Assembly (NCBI GenBank): GCA_004794655.1
Contig: SMMW01000575.1
Span: 13,653,001 to 13,717,000 of the forward strand
Length of the DNA: 64,000 nt
DNA from: Marisa cornuarietis
Taxonomy: Eukaryota; Mollusca; Gastropoda; Architaenioglossa; Ampullariidae
Reading direction: 5' to 3'
Part shown: piece by piece, positions 12,225 to 25,069 of the stretch
How positions within the stretch are numbered: the stretch's first letter is position 1
Layout: every line of letters begins with the position of its first letter
Notes under the pieces: model-generated
Seen by the model: only the letters and a program-made list of their open reading frames with translations
Databases searched by the model: none
What the model was told of the DNA's origin: nothing
Position numbers and translations under genes: made by a program

Positions 12225-13590
12225 GTTATCATATTCTTCTTCTTCTTCTTCTTGGTACTTTTCGCCCCCAGTGGAGCATAGGGCCGCAACTACACCACGC
12301 CAGCGGACTTGGTTCTGGGCCTCCCTCCACAGTTGGGTCAATGTCATTCCAGCTGCCTCCACCTCGCCGTGGACCGATCTTCTCCACCTCTGTCTGGATC
12401 TCCCAACCCTGCGCCTCCCCTATGGGTTCCAGTCCAGAGATTTGTCTTGTTAAATTTTCGGCCGGCTTTCGCAGGGTGTGAGTGATCCAGCCCCACTTTC
12501 GCTTCTTGATGTCTTGGCTGGCAAGTTTTTAGCTGGCTCTCTCCCACAAGACTGTATTGGAGATCTTCTCGGACCCGATGTTGAGGATGTGGCGCAGACA
12601 TCTGTTGATGAATGAATCTTGTTGTTGATGGTGTTTGTCACACGCCATGTCTCAGACCCATATAGGACTGACTTTATGTGTGTATGGAAAATGCGAATCT
12701 TGGTGTGCTGAGATAATGCCTTGGAGTTCCAGATGGGTTGTAGGATGTGTAATGCATGCCTGGCTTTATTTATTCTGCTTCTTACGTCTTCATCTGCACC
12801 TCCATCTTTGCTGACTATGCTGCCTAGGTAGGTGAAGCGGTCAGTCTCTGTAATACATTCCCCGTGTAGTTGAAGTGGGGCTTCTTGCTTGCTTTTGACT
12901 CGCATTACCTCTGTCTTCTTGATGTTGATTGTCAGGCCGGTCGTCGCTGCTTCTTCTAAGAGCTGAGTGAGCTTTGTCTGTGCATGTTGTTGCTTGTGGG
13001 ACAACAGGCTGATGTCGTCCGCAAAGTCGAGATCCTCACGTTGCTAGGCAAAGGTCCATTGAATGCCTGTGTTGCTGTTAGAGGTCGTTCTTCTCATGAT
13101 CCACCCTAATACGATCAGGAGGATTGTCGGCGAGAGCATACAACGTTGCCTTACTCCAGTCCTCACTGCGAAGGGGTCAGTCAGCTTCCCATTGTGGATC
13201 ACCTGGCATGTCGAGTCCTCATACAGCTGCTGGATGATGGCAATGAACTTTGGTGGAAATCCGCATCAACTTCCAGATGGTCTCTATATCTACGGAGTCA
13301 AATGCCTTCTCAAAATCCACAAATGTCATGTGAGTGGGGACTGCCATTCGATGGACTGTTCAATAATGATTTTCAGAGTAGTGATATGGTCTGTGCATAA
13401 ACTACCCTGCCGAAAACCTGACTGTTCTTGCCTCAGTCTCTTGTCTAGGGCATTCTTCAGTCTGCCCAGGATGATTCTGGTCAGCAACTTGCTGGGAATG
13501 GACAGTAGGGTAATCCCACGCCCAACCAATCCTCCTCCTTCATTCGGGCTTGGGACCGGCAGGTTACCTGGGGGGAAGGGGGTCAAACTA
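12225..13590 (-). mobile_element. Decayed RTE-type LINE (reverse transcriptase, 3' part)
   Basis: Minus-strand reading frames in broken order encode a non-LTR reverse transcriptase. The pieces are GRGITLLSIPSKLLTRIILG (RT finger/palm, about 13530-13470), EKAFDSVD (about 13310), a catalytic LDFADDISLLSH (about 13030), then INIKKTEVMR and FTYLGSIVSKDGG. The C-terminal signature VRWRGVVAALCSTGGE (about 12300-12250) is typical of RTE elements. Frameshifts near 13320, 13030 and 12460 show it is dead. The element ends in a short (GAA)n tail at 12236-12253 and is 5' truncated. It lies 5' of the A2M-like gene. Confidence 0.85.
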
Positions 13591-13696
13591 ACACGTTTAT
13601 TATCTCTTTTTGTTCGTACATTATTCGGGATTCATTTTAGGACTCTTGTTGTATGACTAAATAATTTCTACTCCAGACTTTTTGTGCCGACATGGG

Positions 13697-13704
<8 letters not shown>

Positions 13705-13731
<27 letters not shown>

Positions 13732-13732
13732 A
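13705..13732. repeat. (CA)n microsatellite
   Basis: A short CT-to-CA microsatellite just beyond the 5' truncated end of the RTE relic, in otherwise featureless AT-rich intergenic DNA (13600-14390). Confidence 0.85.
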
Positions 13733-14389
13733 ACTTAATTCGCATGCAACCTTGTGTACACAGAGAGGCAAGAAATAATGTATATTATTTTATATGTTTA
13801 TAGATCTATATTTTGTCTATTATGAGCCATGCTCTTAACCACTGCGTCGAAGAAATAAATAAGATGGCGAAACTGGCCCTGTACACGTAAGCAGGAACAA
13901 ACTTCTTTTCTTTGTGTGACATTCTGATGCTGCAGAGTGTTTTATGGCGTTGACTTACAAGTGCGAACAAAATCACCAAACATATACTAGTGTATGATAC
14001 AGAATTCCTCGAAACCTGTTTTTCCTGGCTGATGATAGGTTGTGTGGTGCTTTTACCATAGATTATTGCCGGTGCAAGGTCGGATGTGTTGGTGGAGTCT
14101 CTACACAATTCCAGCAACCCCTTCATTCGAGGTGCAAGGATACAATCTTTTGAACCCAGGCAGCTGATACTTACACTTTATGGAAAATGACAAAAAATGA
14201 TTGTATGAGATTTTGTATCGCACTTTTACGCGTTAAAGTGCTTATTGGATCTTGTCCAAATCAATAGAAGCTACAACTAAAAAGTTTCTCTATGTAGTCC
14301 CTTTTGTCGGTTTTGGTCATCCTCTTTGTTTATTTCTGTATGACCTGAAAACACTGTATAAAATCAATAAACAGCTAAACAACAGGTTC

Positions 14390-16075
14390 AAAAACAGTGA
14401 AATGCAAAGTGAAAGACATGAACGGACATGTCGAGGGAGAGGCAGTAATATTACAGCGCTGGAGGGAACATTTTGAGTCAGTTCTGAACAGACCAGACCC
14501 CCCTCAGATCGCACACATCCAGCCAGCAGATACAGACCTTGACATCTGCACAGACCCGCCAAGCCTGGAAGAAGTGACAGCAGCAATCAAGACAATGAAA
14601 AGCGGCAAAACACCAGGGGCAGATGGAATAACAGCAGAGACGTTGAAAGCAGATGTGAATGTGACAGCTCCCATGTTGACTGAAATCTTTAGGCAAGTTT
14701 GGGAATCAGGACAGATCCCCCATGCGTGGAAGACAAAGCTCATCTTCAAGTTACCCAAGAAAGGAGATCTTGGAGACTGCAATAACTGGAGGGGTATAAC
14801 ACTTCTTTCCCTCACCAGCAAGGGCTTCAGCAAGATTTTTTTGTCAAGACTGGCGGCAACCGTTGAGAAAGACATCCGGCCTCAGCAAGCAGGATTTCGC
14901 CCTGGGCGATCCTGCTCTGAACTAATTTTCATTTTGCGTCAGATTCTGGAGCAGAGCAACGAGTGGAACACACCTCTGTACATCAACTTCATCGACCTGG
15001 AGAAGGCTTTTGACAGCATCCACCGCGAGTCCTTATGGAAGATCCTGATAGGCATTACGGAGTCCCTGCAAAACTTGTCCAGGTCGTTGCAATGCTGTAC
15101 AGCGATTTCAAATCTCAGGTGGTCTGTGACACGGAGCTCACAGCCCCCTTCAACGTCAGTACTGGGGTGAAGCAGGGCTGCATTCTGTCGCCGTTCCTCT
15201 TCATCCTGGCCATGGACTGGATCATGAAGAATTCCACCGACAGAGAGAGGAGAGGGATCAAATGGACCATGACTATGACAGCAACAACAGTGCTGGAAGA
15301 CTTGGACTTTGCTGATGACATTGCCCTGTTGTCACACCGCCACCATGACATGCAGGAGAAAACAAATGCCTTCTCAGAAACAGCTGGAAACCTTGGTTTG
15401 AAGGTCAGCGCAAAGAAAACAAAAAGTATGAAAGTGAACACCAGAGTCCAAGAAAACATCAAACTAAATGGAGAAGAGATTGAGGAAGTTGATAGTTTTA
15501 CCTATCTTGGGTCCAAGATGTCAAACACTGGGGATGCGGAGGTGGAGATTCGAGCCCGCCTGGCGAAAGCCAGCCAGGCCTTCGCTTCAATCGGGACCAC
15601 ATGGAAGGCAAAAAACATCAGTCAGATGAGAATCTTCAAGTCAAATGTGATCTGCACCTTCCTTTATGGACCAGAATAATGGAAGATGACCAAAAACATC
15701 GGTAACAGGCTTGAGGTCTTCCAAAACAGATCCCTCAGGCGCATACTTAACATCTTTTGGCAAAACACCATCACCAATGAAGAATTCCACCGAAGAACTG
15801 AAACCGAGTCCATCACCACGCAAGTTCAACGAAAGCTTTGGCGATGGATTGAACATGCTTCGCCAGCAGACAGCAGACCTCTCCAGAATCGCACTACGAT
15901 GGACTCCAGACGGCCGAAGAAAACGAAGCCACCCAAAAGAAACCTGGAGAAGAACAGTGGAAAGGGAGATGAAAGGAAACATGGGGTCGCCTGGAGCGAG
16001 TTTCAGCCGATCGACATCAGTGGCGGGCTCTGGTTGAGGCCTTATGTGCAACTAGCACGAAGTGGATTGATAGAT
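14390..16075 (+). mobile_element. RTE-type LINE relic with nearly complete RT domain
   Basis: Plus strand. It starts near VKDMNGHVEGEAVILQRWREH and runs through SGKTPGADGI, KKGDLGDCNNWRGITLLS, QAGFRPGRSC, IDLEKAFDSIH, GVKQGCILSPFLF and catalytic LDFADDIALLSH (about 15300), then FTYLGSKMSNTGD. The conserved C-terminal WRALVEALCATS is near 16025-16060. The reading frame breaks near 15035-15060. A stop replaces the T of the expected YGxETW at 15677, and the frame shifts again near 15840. The element is therefore inactive, though the RT core is well preserved. It ends in GATTGATTGA. The 5' endonuclease is missing. It faces away from the other RTE relic, about 800 bp to the left. Confidence 0.88.
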
Positions 16076-18258
16076 TGATTGACAACTAAAAAAGTCACGC
16101 AAATGTGTTTCTTTACTTGGAGCTTCTATTTGGACAACAAAAACAAAAATGAGCGATTAGTTAAAGGAAATGTATGGGGAATACAAATTTGTAGTTGCTT
16201 CTAGCACAAGCTGTCACTGTAAGTACCATGCCTTCAACTAAGATAGAAGGATAGAAAGTTTTGCAGCAAAATCAAGCAAAAGAAATCTGCATGACCTTCG
16301 GATCAGAAAGACCGTCAGACAGATAAGCACAGGTCACCTTATGCACCACTGCACATGGACAATTAGTGCGCGATACGCAGCAGCACAATGACTGAGCATT
16401 TGAACAACAGTACAGTACAAAAAATGGCTGTAAATGGTGACAGGTGCTATTCGCCCAATTATGAACTTCGAGGATATATAGTTTACTGATAGCTAACAGA
16501 TGGTACACCAAGGACAAAGTTTGGTTTTTGTTAGAGTGGGTTGGGAAACAAGGCAAGAGTTAGGAAAGTATGATAAGAAGAAGCGTGCAGGTGTCAAGCA
16601 AGTGTAAACACCTATGATTACCCCAGCACCTTTATGTGGAGACAATTCAAGAACATAAAAGGAATAACAAAAACGAATCAAAACTTTCATTCCGAACTTT
16701 TATTTATTTGTAAAAGAAGCAAGTGCACTTATATTTGTCTTAATCATAAAAATTTATTCCCCGGTTCATCAAAGGGATTTCTTTATCAATAAAGATTATC
16801 GTTATATAAGAATTCCTTGAGTAGTTATAAAAGTTCATCAAGGAGCTGCAGTTCAAATCAACACTAAATGTATGACAGTTCTTGTCAGACAATAAAATTT
16901 GTCAAAGAATCTACAAAAAAGGGTACAATGTAGACGAATACAATCTGAAACCTGAAGAAACAAATATACAGCAGTAAAATTACTTATTAAATAATGAATG
17001 TAAAAAAAATCAAAATCTTGTTAAATGTATATTTAAGATGATGATTTATATACCGCCATTTTCCAACAGACTCAAAACGCATTAAAATAATAGCAGTAGC
17101 TTTCCTGAACTCCACCTTAGCTCGTGTCAGGACTAATAATAGTTGAATGTGGTTTTTCATAGTCCGTGAGGATCAAGTAAAATGCAAATAGGCATCTATC
17201 TATATCTATATCCATATATATGTGTCTGCTTGCACATGTTTTAGTATCTATGGTAACTCTGAAATGTGTGGGTATTTAAAAGAAAGGGAGTGAGGGATAG
17301 AGAGAGAAAGGTTGAAAGAGAAATAGTGTGTGTGTGTTTACATATATGAAGGGAATAATTTTTGGGGGTGTATAAATAATAGTACAAGTAGTTGCATCTG
17401 CAAGTGTGGGTGTGATTAGCATTTGTGGAGTAAGAGGCAGCCATCCTCAAGTCAAATTTGAAGTGTAATTTCACTTGGCAAATAAACCATTTTCTTCTTA
17501 TTATTAAGAGACCACATGAGAAGATGAGCTGTACAGGCAAATCAAGTCACAGTCCAGTGAAGAAACGAAACAAGATAGGGTGGTGATGTGACATAATAGC
17601 ACACAATGCCGCGATGGCCACTTCCTCTTAGGAAGAATGCAAGCATCAAGCCAGGTGGAGATCAGCGTAAAGAAAAAGATGCACAAGAAAGTCACCTTCA
17701 ACCATTAGCAAAAAGGAAATCACCCCAATAATAACTGACTGCAGCTCTAAATATAAGCCTTTGTTGTTCAATCGTTTCATCAAGGCATCCAAGCAGAGAA
17801 ATTTAAGCAGGGCTGGACCATTTCATCGTTAAAACAAGTGTTTACAAAACTGTTGAAGTGAATCCAACAAATCACAGACTTGCATCATATCACATGCATT
17901 TTTGTTTATGTTGACATTTAAAACTCAGCACACAGTCCTGGTACCATCAGATTTTTTACCCTCTTTCATGATGGTAACAGATCACATTTTTGTGGATAAG
18001 AGACAAAAAACTTAAGTGGGCAAGCAGAATCTGAAGGTTTCAAAACGGGATTCCACAATCACAAGAAACGTGCCTTACATCAACATTAACATCAGCAAGT
18101 GTCTTAGGCAGTATATTTACCTCTTCCATAACCCAGTCGATTCATCACATCAAATCTGGCTAGACACTTTTAACTTCTATAGCAATTTCAAAACATTATA
18201 ATAAAGAAAGTTGTCAGATACAAGCAATAGAAATATTAAAAAATATATTATTTCATTA
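16076..18258. other. Intergenic DNA; may include the 3' UTR of the P450 gene
   Basis: No supported gene. AT-rich DNA with short TA and TG microsatellites near 17200-17340. The part adjoining 18424 is downstream of the P450 stop and could be 3' UTR. A TTTATTTATT at about 16701 would read as tandem AATAAA signals on the minus strand, but I cannot show it is used. Confidence 0.5.
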
Positions 18259-18404
18259 ACATTAGATGCTGCATTCTTTAAGATATTGTAACATTCATAA
18301 TGATTTATAAGATTTGTAATGATTAAATCTCCTATTTCTAACATTCACTTTTTTTTTTCTTTCATTCAGTTATCTGGCAATGACTTTCATGTTTGTTAGT
18401 GTTC
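18259..18404. repeat. Direct repeat copy 1, just 3' of the P450 stop
   Basis: About 146 bp starting ACATTAGATGCTGCATTC and ending GTTTGTTAGTGTTC. It is repeated almost perfectly at 19031-19175, differing by one T in a poly-T run. On the gene strand it begins about 20 bp after the stop codon, so it is probably 3' UTR. Confidence 0.93.
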
Positions 18405-18423
18405 TCTGACCATGCCATAGAAT

Positions 18424-21400
18424 TCATGACCGTGCCTCAAACTTTACCCACAAGCCATCTACTGCCATCATGCGTCCAGTCTTGCTCAGTTTTGGAGGGT
18501 ACTGTAAAAAGAGACAAAAATCTGTGCAAATTAAGAAGACATTCAATAATTTTTACATGCATAAAATAATTTCATATTTAAAACAAACAAATTTCATTGC
18601 TGTGAGAAAATAATGTACGATGAAGTAACACAAAACAGAAAAATATTTAAATTCACTATTAAGAATCATCTTGCTTCAAGCTTCAATGAGTAAAAGACTA
18701 AATCATTCTGCCCAGTGAGGCATGGCACCAAGTATGGACAGAATCATCCACTGACTGCCACAATTAAAAGCCGTTTGCAGAACTAGTCTTTGGATTTATG
18801 GTCAGCTGCCATGCCATATTTCACACACAAGGTATTATTTCACACAAAAGCAAGGCATTATTTCACAAAAAAGTACGGCATTTAAAAGAAAACAACCAAA
18901 CTGAAGATCTTTAAAAAGTGGACAGCACAGCTAAAAAAAGGGCAAGAAGTACATGTATCACTTTTTATCCTGCATCATGACAGTCAAGGTTCTCTTCTGG
19001 TTTTATCATCATAAAAGAATACTTACATTTACATTAGATGCTGCATTCTTTAAGATATTGTAACATTCATAATGATTTATAAGATTTGTAATGATTAAAT
19101 CTCCTATTTCTAACATTCACTTTTTTTTTCTTTCATTCAGTTATCTGGCAATGACTTTCATGTTTGTTAGTGTTCCAGTAAAAATGTAAGTATTCTTTTA
19201 TGATGATAAAACCAGAAGAGAACCTTGTGAAAACTCACCACAGACTTTTCACACAAGACAGGAGTAAAGTTCTGCAAAATGGAGGCTATGGCCATTTTAA
19301 TCTCCAGTTGTGCAAAGCGCATCCCTATGCAGTTGCGAGGTCCCATGCCAAACGGCAGAAAGCTGAAGGGATGTCGTGATGCCTTCGCTTCTGGACTATG
19401 CCTAGAAACAAATTTGTTTTTTCACCATCATCATCATCACCATATACTCATGCTCTTAAATTCTCAAATCTTAACAAATAAGCAGAATACACATAACTTT
19501 TTTTCTATGTCACAGCCATCACAAGCCTTTATACATGTTACGTATCAAGTTCACCATTCTGAAAGGACTAAGGTAATGCAGACAAAACTTGCCCTTTGCA
19601 TCAACTTTGTGTACTGCCAACCTAGTTACAGTAATAATAACAATGAAGCAGACTTTTTACAGACAATCAATGCTGTCAGAATCCAGTTCCAAGAATCTAG
19701 CATATTATTACAGGGAACTCACCTTTCTGGATCAAAGTTGAGAGGGTCAGGCCAGATGTCAGGGTCACGATGAATAACATAGACTGGAATGTTGACAGTC
19801 ATTCCCTTGGGAATGTGGATTCCCCTGATCACCACATCTTGGCTGGCATCTCTGTTTACACTGCAAAGAAAATGTCTACAATAATTAAAAATCTAATTAT
19901 TGACTTAAAATATTCTATATTTAATCAGATTTAAGAGGTTTGTTTGCTTTTAACAAGTGATTTGTCCTTGACTGGAGAAAACAAAAGTGTGTTATAAAGA
20001 TTGAGATTACTAATAGCCTGTTTGAGGTGAGTGGTCCTACTTTTTAACATATGAGGCTTGCTGGTATAAGACAACGATAAACACATCTATCCAGTGACCA
20101 GTCCACATGAACTAAAAGTTTATTACTGGTTCACAAATAAAGACAAAAGCTCAAAAGTCACCATTGTAGCTATTTTGCTTCGTCTGGAATTACCGCTCAC
20201 TTCATGCAGAATTTCAAAGAACATGAAAGACCTCAAAACCACACAACATTTGTGCATGGGCTGGTAAAAAGAAATGTTCATGTAAGAGTCAAATGGATGT
20301 GATAACAGCAGCACAGATGGGTTGACTGAATACACGCTATTATGCATCACCCCTTGAACTGTATTTATTAACAGAATTTTTTTCCAAAGGTTTGGGTTAC
20401 CTACTGTTCAGTGACAAATTACTAGCAATGAACAGTAATATTTTTGCATTATTTAATTGATGACTTATAAGTTACCATTAAAACACCATGATGGTTAATA
20501 AGAATAGAGCTATGGAACAGGTTATCTATATAAAAAAAGACAAATTAAGCAACCCCTATACTCCCTATTCCAAATTTGCATTAGTGCGTAAAGATTCTAC
20601 AGAAGGTTAAAGATAGAAATCCTGATTTAAACTCACATGAATCCAGGTGGAAAAAGTCTCAAGGCCTCATTTATACACATTTCCAAGTATGTCAGCTCTG
20701 AGGCAGATGTATAGTCAGCAGACTTCTGTGGAAAGAGAAATTAGGCACTTCTTAGAGAACATCACATCTTCATTCTGAAGAACAGCCTTTTCTTCAGATG
20801 CACCTTCTAAATTCATGTGAAACATTTAAATTCCAGGCATGAACATTTTATCTCAAAGTTTTTAATTATGTAATAGGAATCTGCCATGTAATATTGATGA
20901 CTGAATTTCACCTTTTGAAAGAATAAGAAGCTGAGTTTTATTATGCCCATGGCTCCCCATCTTAAATTTAAAATTGAATTGGTAGTGTTAAAAAGAAATG
21001 CCTACTTTCTCAAGTTTTGCATCCACTTCTTGCTGCACCCTCAGCATGTGTTCTGGATGGGCAGCAAGACAGAAGAGTGTGAAGGACAAGGTAGTTGCAA
21101 CAGTCTCATATCCAGCCAACAGAAACAAGAATGCATTGGATGCCATCTCCTCCTCTGTGAGACCTGCAACTCCACATTAGTAATGAACCATATTAACAGC
21201 AATATGAATTTCAAGCACTGAACGTATGCAGTCAGACAAAAACTATCTGGTGCTGACATACTTATGAAGCATAGTTAAAAAAAAATCAGGAAAAACTGAT
21301 CCAAGAAAAACACAGTATGAAGGTTCTGGATACCAAATTTCCAGCTACTCTTTCAAGATCCAACGAGTACTTGTCAGAAAGAAGGACATAGAACATTAAT

Positions 21401-24400
21401 ACATAAACCATGTATACAGCAGCATAAAATGTATTATGAAGAATCATTTATAAAATGGCAAGAGATTCTTAATGGGTAAGATATCAGGCCTTAAATTTTA
21501 AAGATGTTAAATGGCAACTATATCAAATTACGGATGACAATTTTTTCAAGGCATCACTCATCACCTTTCCGTGTCCAATCTGTGGAGGTTTTGAGCTGAT
21601 TTCCATGGTCAATCTCAGCATCAATAGGACTTTCTTTATCTTTTTTAGCCTCTAACTCTGCTTCCACAAGCAAACGTAAAAAGTCATCATGTTTCTGCAA
21701 ACAAAATTCAGCATCAATGATCAATAGCTAAAATTGTCATCCCCTCTGCCTGACACTGGCAAAAAGTCAATCTCAATCATGAGACTTTGTGTTAAGATAA
21801 ATAGCTTTCCTTAAATTAGATAGCAATGACAGAAAGGATTTCAATTTTCAGCTGTTCAACTTCTTCGTGTGCCCACTGTAGATATGCATATTTAGAAAGA
21901 GGTTAAGTTAGTCCCGCAGCCTTTTCGTTCTTAGGGAGCAAGATGTTTTAGACCACACTTTTCTTGAGGAGAGGTTTCTTGAGAGGATGGTGTCACTGCC
22001 TTTCCCTCCCCAGCCCTGTATGGTGTCAATAAGCCATTCAAGAGCTATGTCCATAGGGGAAGTATCCAACCAGCTTGTGTGTGTCATCACCAGGTGCTCT
22101 AATCACTCTATTATCTGCTTATCCCTAGATAGGATATGCAGAAATTACTACCTCAGTTTCCTGGCGGCACTCCTTCAGAGTGCTGTCAATGAAACTGGAG
22201 AAGAAGTCCAAAGAAGCCTGTGGGACAGCGCTAAATCCAATCTTGTCAAGTAGGGAAAGGATGCGTGGCCAAATAACTAAAACCAGAAATTAAATGATAT
22301 TAAACATGTATCACCATATGCACTGTGCATGGAGAGACCTGCAGAAAATATGCATGTGGCTGGGAATATCACCAAGAGAAAGGGGATAAAACTAACCAGA
22401 CTACTATCAAGGGAAATGTATAATTATGGGGAAGTGTGCACTCATAAGGAACGTAGGTGTGTGTGTGTTTGTGTGAATTAATCAACATTTATTCACCTAA
22501 AATATATGCATGAGTTTGCATGTGATATAAATGGTATCAGATTAAATGATGTATAGATTTGTTCATCTATGTTACTTATAAGAAAGAAAAAGACCAGCCA
22601 AAATTTTACAAGACAATGCTGCTCGACCTGCATTAAGGCAAAATATCTTTGTTTTTGGAATTTTAGAATCCAAAGTTCGAATTGTTTTAAACAATAAAAG
22701 TGTTCCTCCCCATTTCAGATCTAAGATTAGCATTATCACATAGTGTATCAATGCACCTACAAAATAAAATGACAACAAGTAATCTGGGCTTAATGATATT
22801 TCTCCCATGTGTTACAAATGGTTCTTTGGGGTTATGAAGGGAGTCCACTTGTATGCCAAACGCAGCCCCAGCGATCACATCCATGCAGTAAGCACCACTC
22901 AACCTGTTCAACATAAGTTATATCAAGCTAGAACTCATGTTTCCATAACATCCTGCCTTACTTAGAAATATTATTTCATCAAAAATATTAATGGTAATGT
23001 AGGTTTGTAATATTAAAAATGCCACATTGCCAAACCAGTAAATGCTTACTATATATGATAAACTTTACTCATTCACGAGAAGTTTCCAAGCTGCAAGACA
23101 ACAAACAAAAGATGGAAAATGGATTAGCTATCTATCCAAAGCATGTTAGTGTTCATAAAAATTTTCTAATGAAATAGTCAGGATAACTGCATGCAGTATT
23201 TTTTGCTTGCAGAAAACATTCAAATGGGGATGTTCAATTAAAGTTAGTTTGCTTTACTTTTCAGGTCATCATTTCAACACTATTGCCACCCATCCCCTCT
23301 AGCACTATGTCTTCAAGAAAAGCAGCATATGTTTTGACCTGCATGGTGAACCATCAGCAGTTCACTGCCCCTATGCCCACAAGGTAGGTTGTTGGATCTT
23401 TACTATTTAAAAACGCTGATCTACAGAAGGATGACAACTCACTCCTTCAGTTCCACAGGTTCTCCAGATTCTGCCTTCATCTTCAGCAGTTTTATCAGAC
23501 TCTCATCGACTCTTTGCACAGCTGGCATCATCTACATATTTATCATGAATATGTGTCATTGTCTACACACTGCTCATCTACCAATTGATCATACAGCAAC
23601 AACACTCCAAGTGTATTTTAGAGATAAAGATTTTCTGCATACAGTTTTAAAATTATAATGATTTTCTCTGTGCAATCACTTCACTAATCGTTGTGACTAG
23701 ATACACAAAACAAGGTTTAAATCTGCATTGATTGTTGTAAAATGATTTTAAAAACCTCAATGAAAGATTTCTGCACATAACTCTACACTTTGCACAAGTA
23801 TCAAGAATCAAAGAAATCAAAGTTGTCTTTTTTTTACATTATTTTTCTTCTACCTGAAGTATCTGTTAATTAAAATTCTGGATTTTATAGACTCTAATTA
23901 TCTATGAAAATTTCATAAATACCAAGACTAACACATTTTGCCTAAACTAAAAGTTAGAGGGCATAAATAAGAGTGATGAAAAAGATTTTACCTACACCAC
24001 AAGCTGATACCTTTCCATTTCTCACAGAGTGTTTTTAGTTAAGGCAGTTTATAAAAAAGCCTATTAATATATAAGTTAAAAGGCACAACATGTGCATGGT
24101 TTCACCTTATATTTTGTTAATTAAAGGTGATAAACTCCACTCTCCTATTTTTTACAAACTTCTTCAGAATATTTGCACGCTTAATATTAGTTCTATTTGC
24201 TAACATCTATAGTAGTCAGCTATATTTCTTATATTTTAACAGCATTTTATATGTCTACTAGGCATCTGCATCCAGTTAGCATCGCCCCAGACTATTATGT
24301 TTTTTTTAATCCCTTCCCAGTGTCTCATATTTGTCAAGTAATCCTGCCATTGTTATTGCCATTTCACTTTGCTATGTCTTCATTCTTTCAAACTAATTTT

Positions 24401-25037
24401 ACCTAAGTCTTTGCATCTTAGTCACATCAAATTTTCTGGCATCTCCATAGAAATTGCTAAAAATGCTCAAACAGTATCATATTAGAAAAGTGTTATATTG
24501 ATTATTTTAAAATTGAGGTACAGCACCCCATCGACAGGTATCGATCAAGGGACAAATGATTTCCACCACTGTGCTCTCATTATCCATATAATTACTACAA
24601 AAATGTACAGTGAAATTTCCAGGACTGGTAATGTACAAACCTTTTTCAGTTTGCCAGAGCTGAAAGTAGGTGACAAAGTATTGCGAACATGCTTCCAATG
24701 GTCGCCAGTGAGGCGAGTAAGCACAGCATCAAAAGGTTTGAAGCTAAAAAACCTCGCTTTCTGTGGAATTTAACATGTGATGTTATTATATGATATTGCT
24801 AGGAAGAAAGGTGTGCAAAAGGTTTGTAAAATGTATCAACAATGATGGTGAAATGAAATGTGTGTATTTTGATATTTATGAAATAACTTTGGAATAACAG
24901 TAAATGAAGGACAAAGAAACTTAAAAAATACTAATTTCCCATTTTAAAAACTCGTTTTTACAAATATTTTGTATAAAATACTTTGTCTTAACACTGAGCA
25001 TGGGATCTTTTCTATCTCTCTCTTTCTCATTTACTCA

Positions 25038-25069
<32 letters not shown>

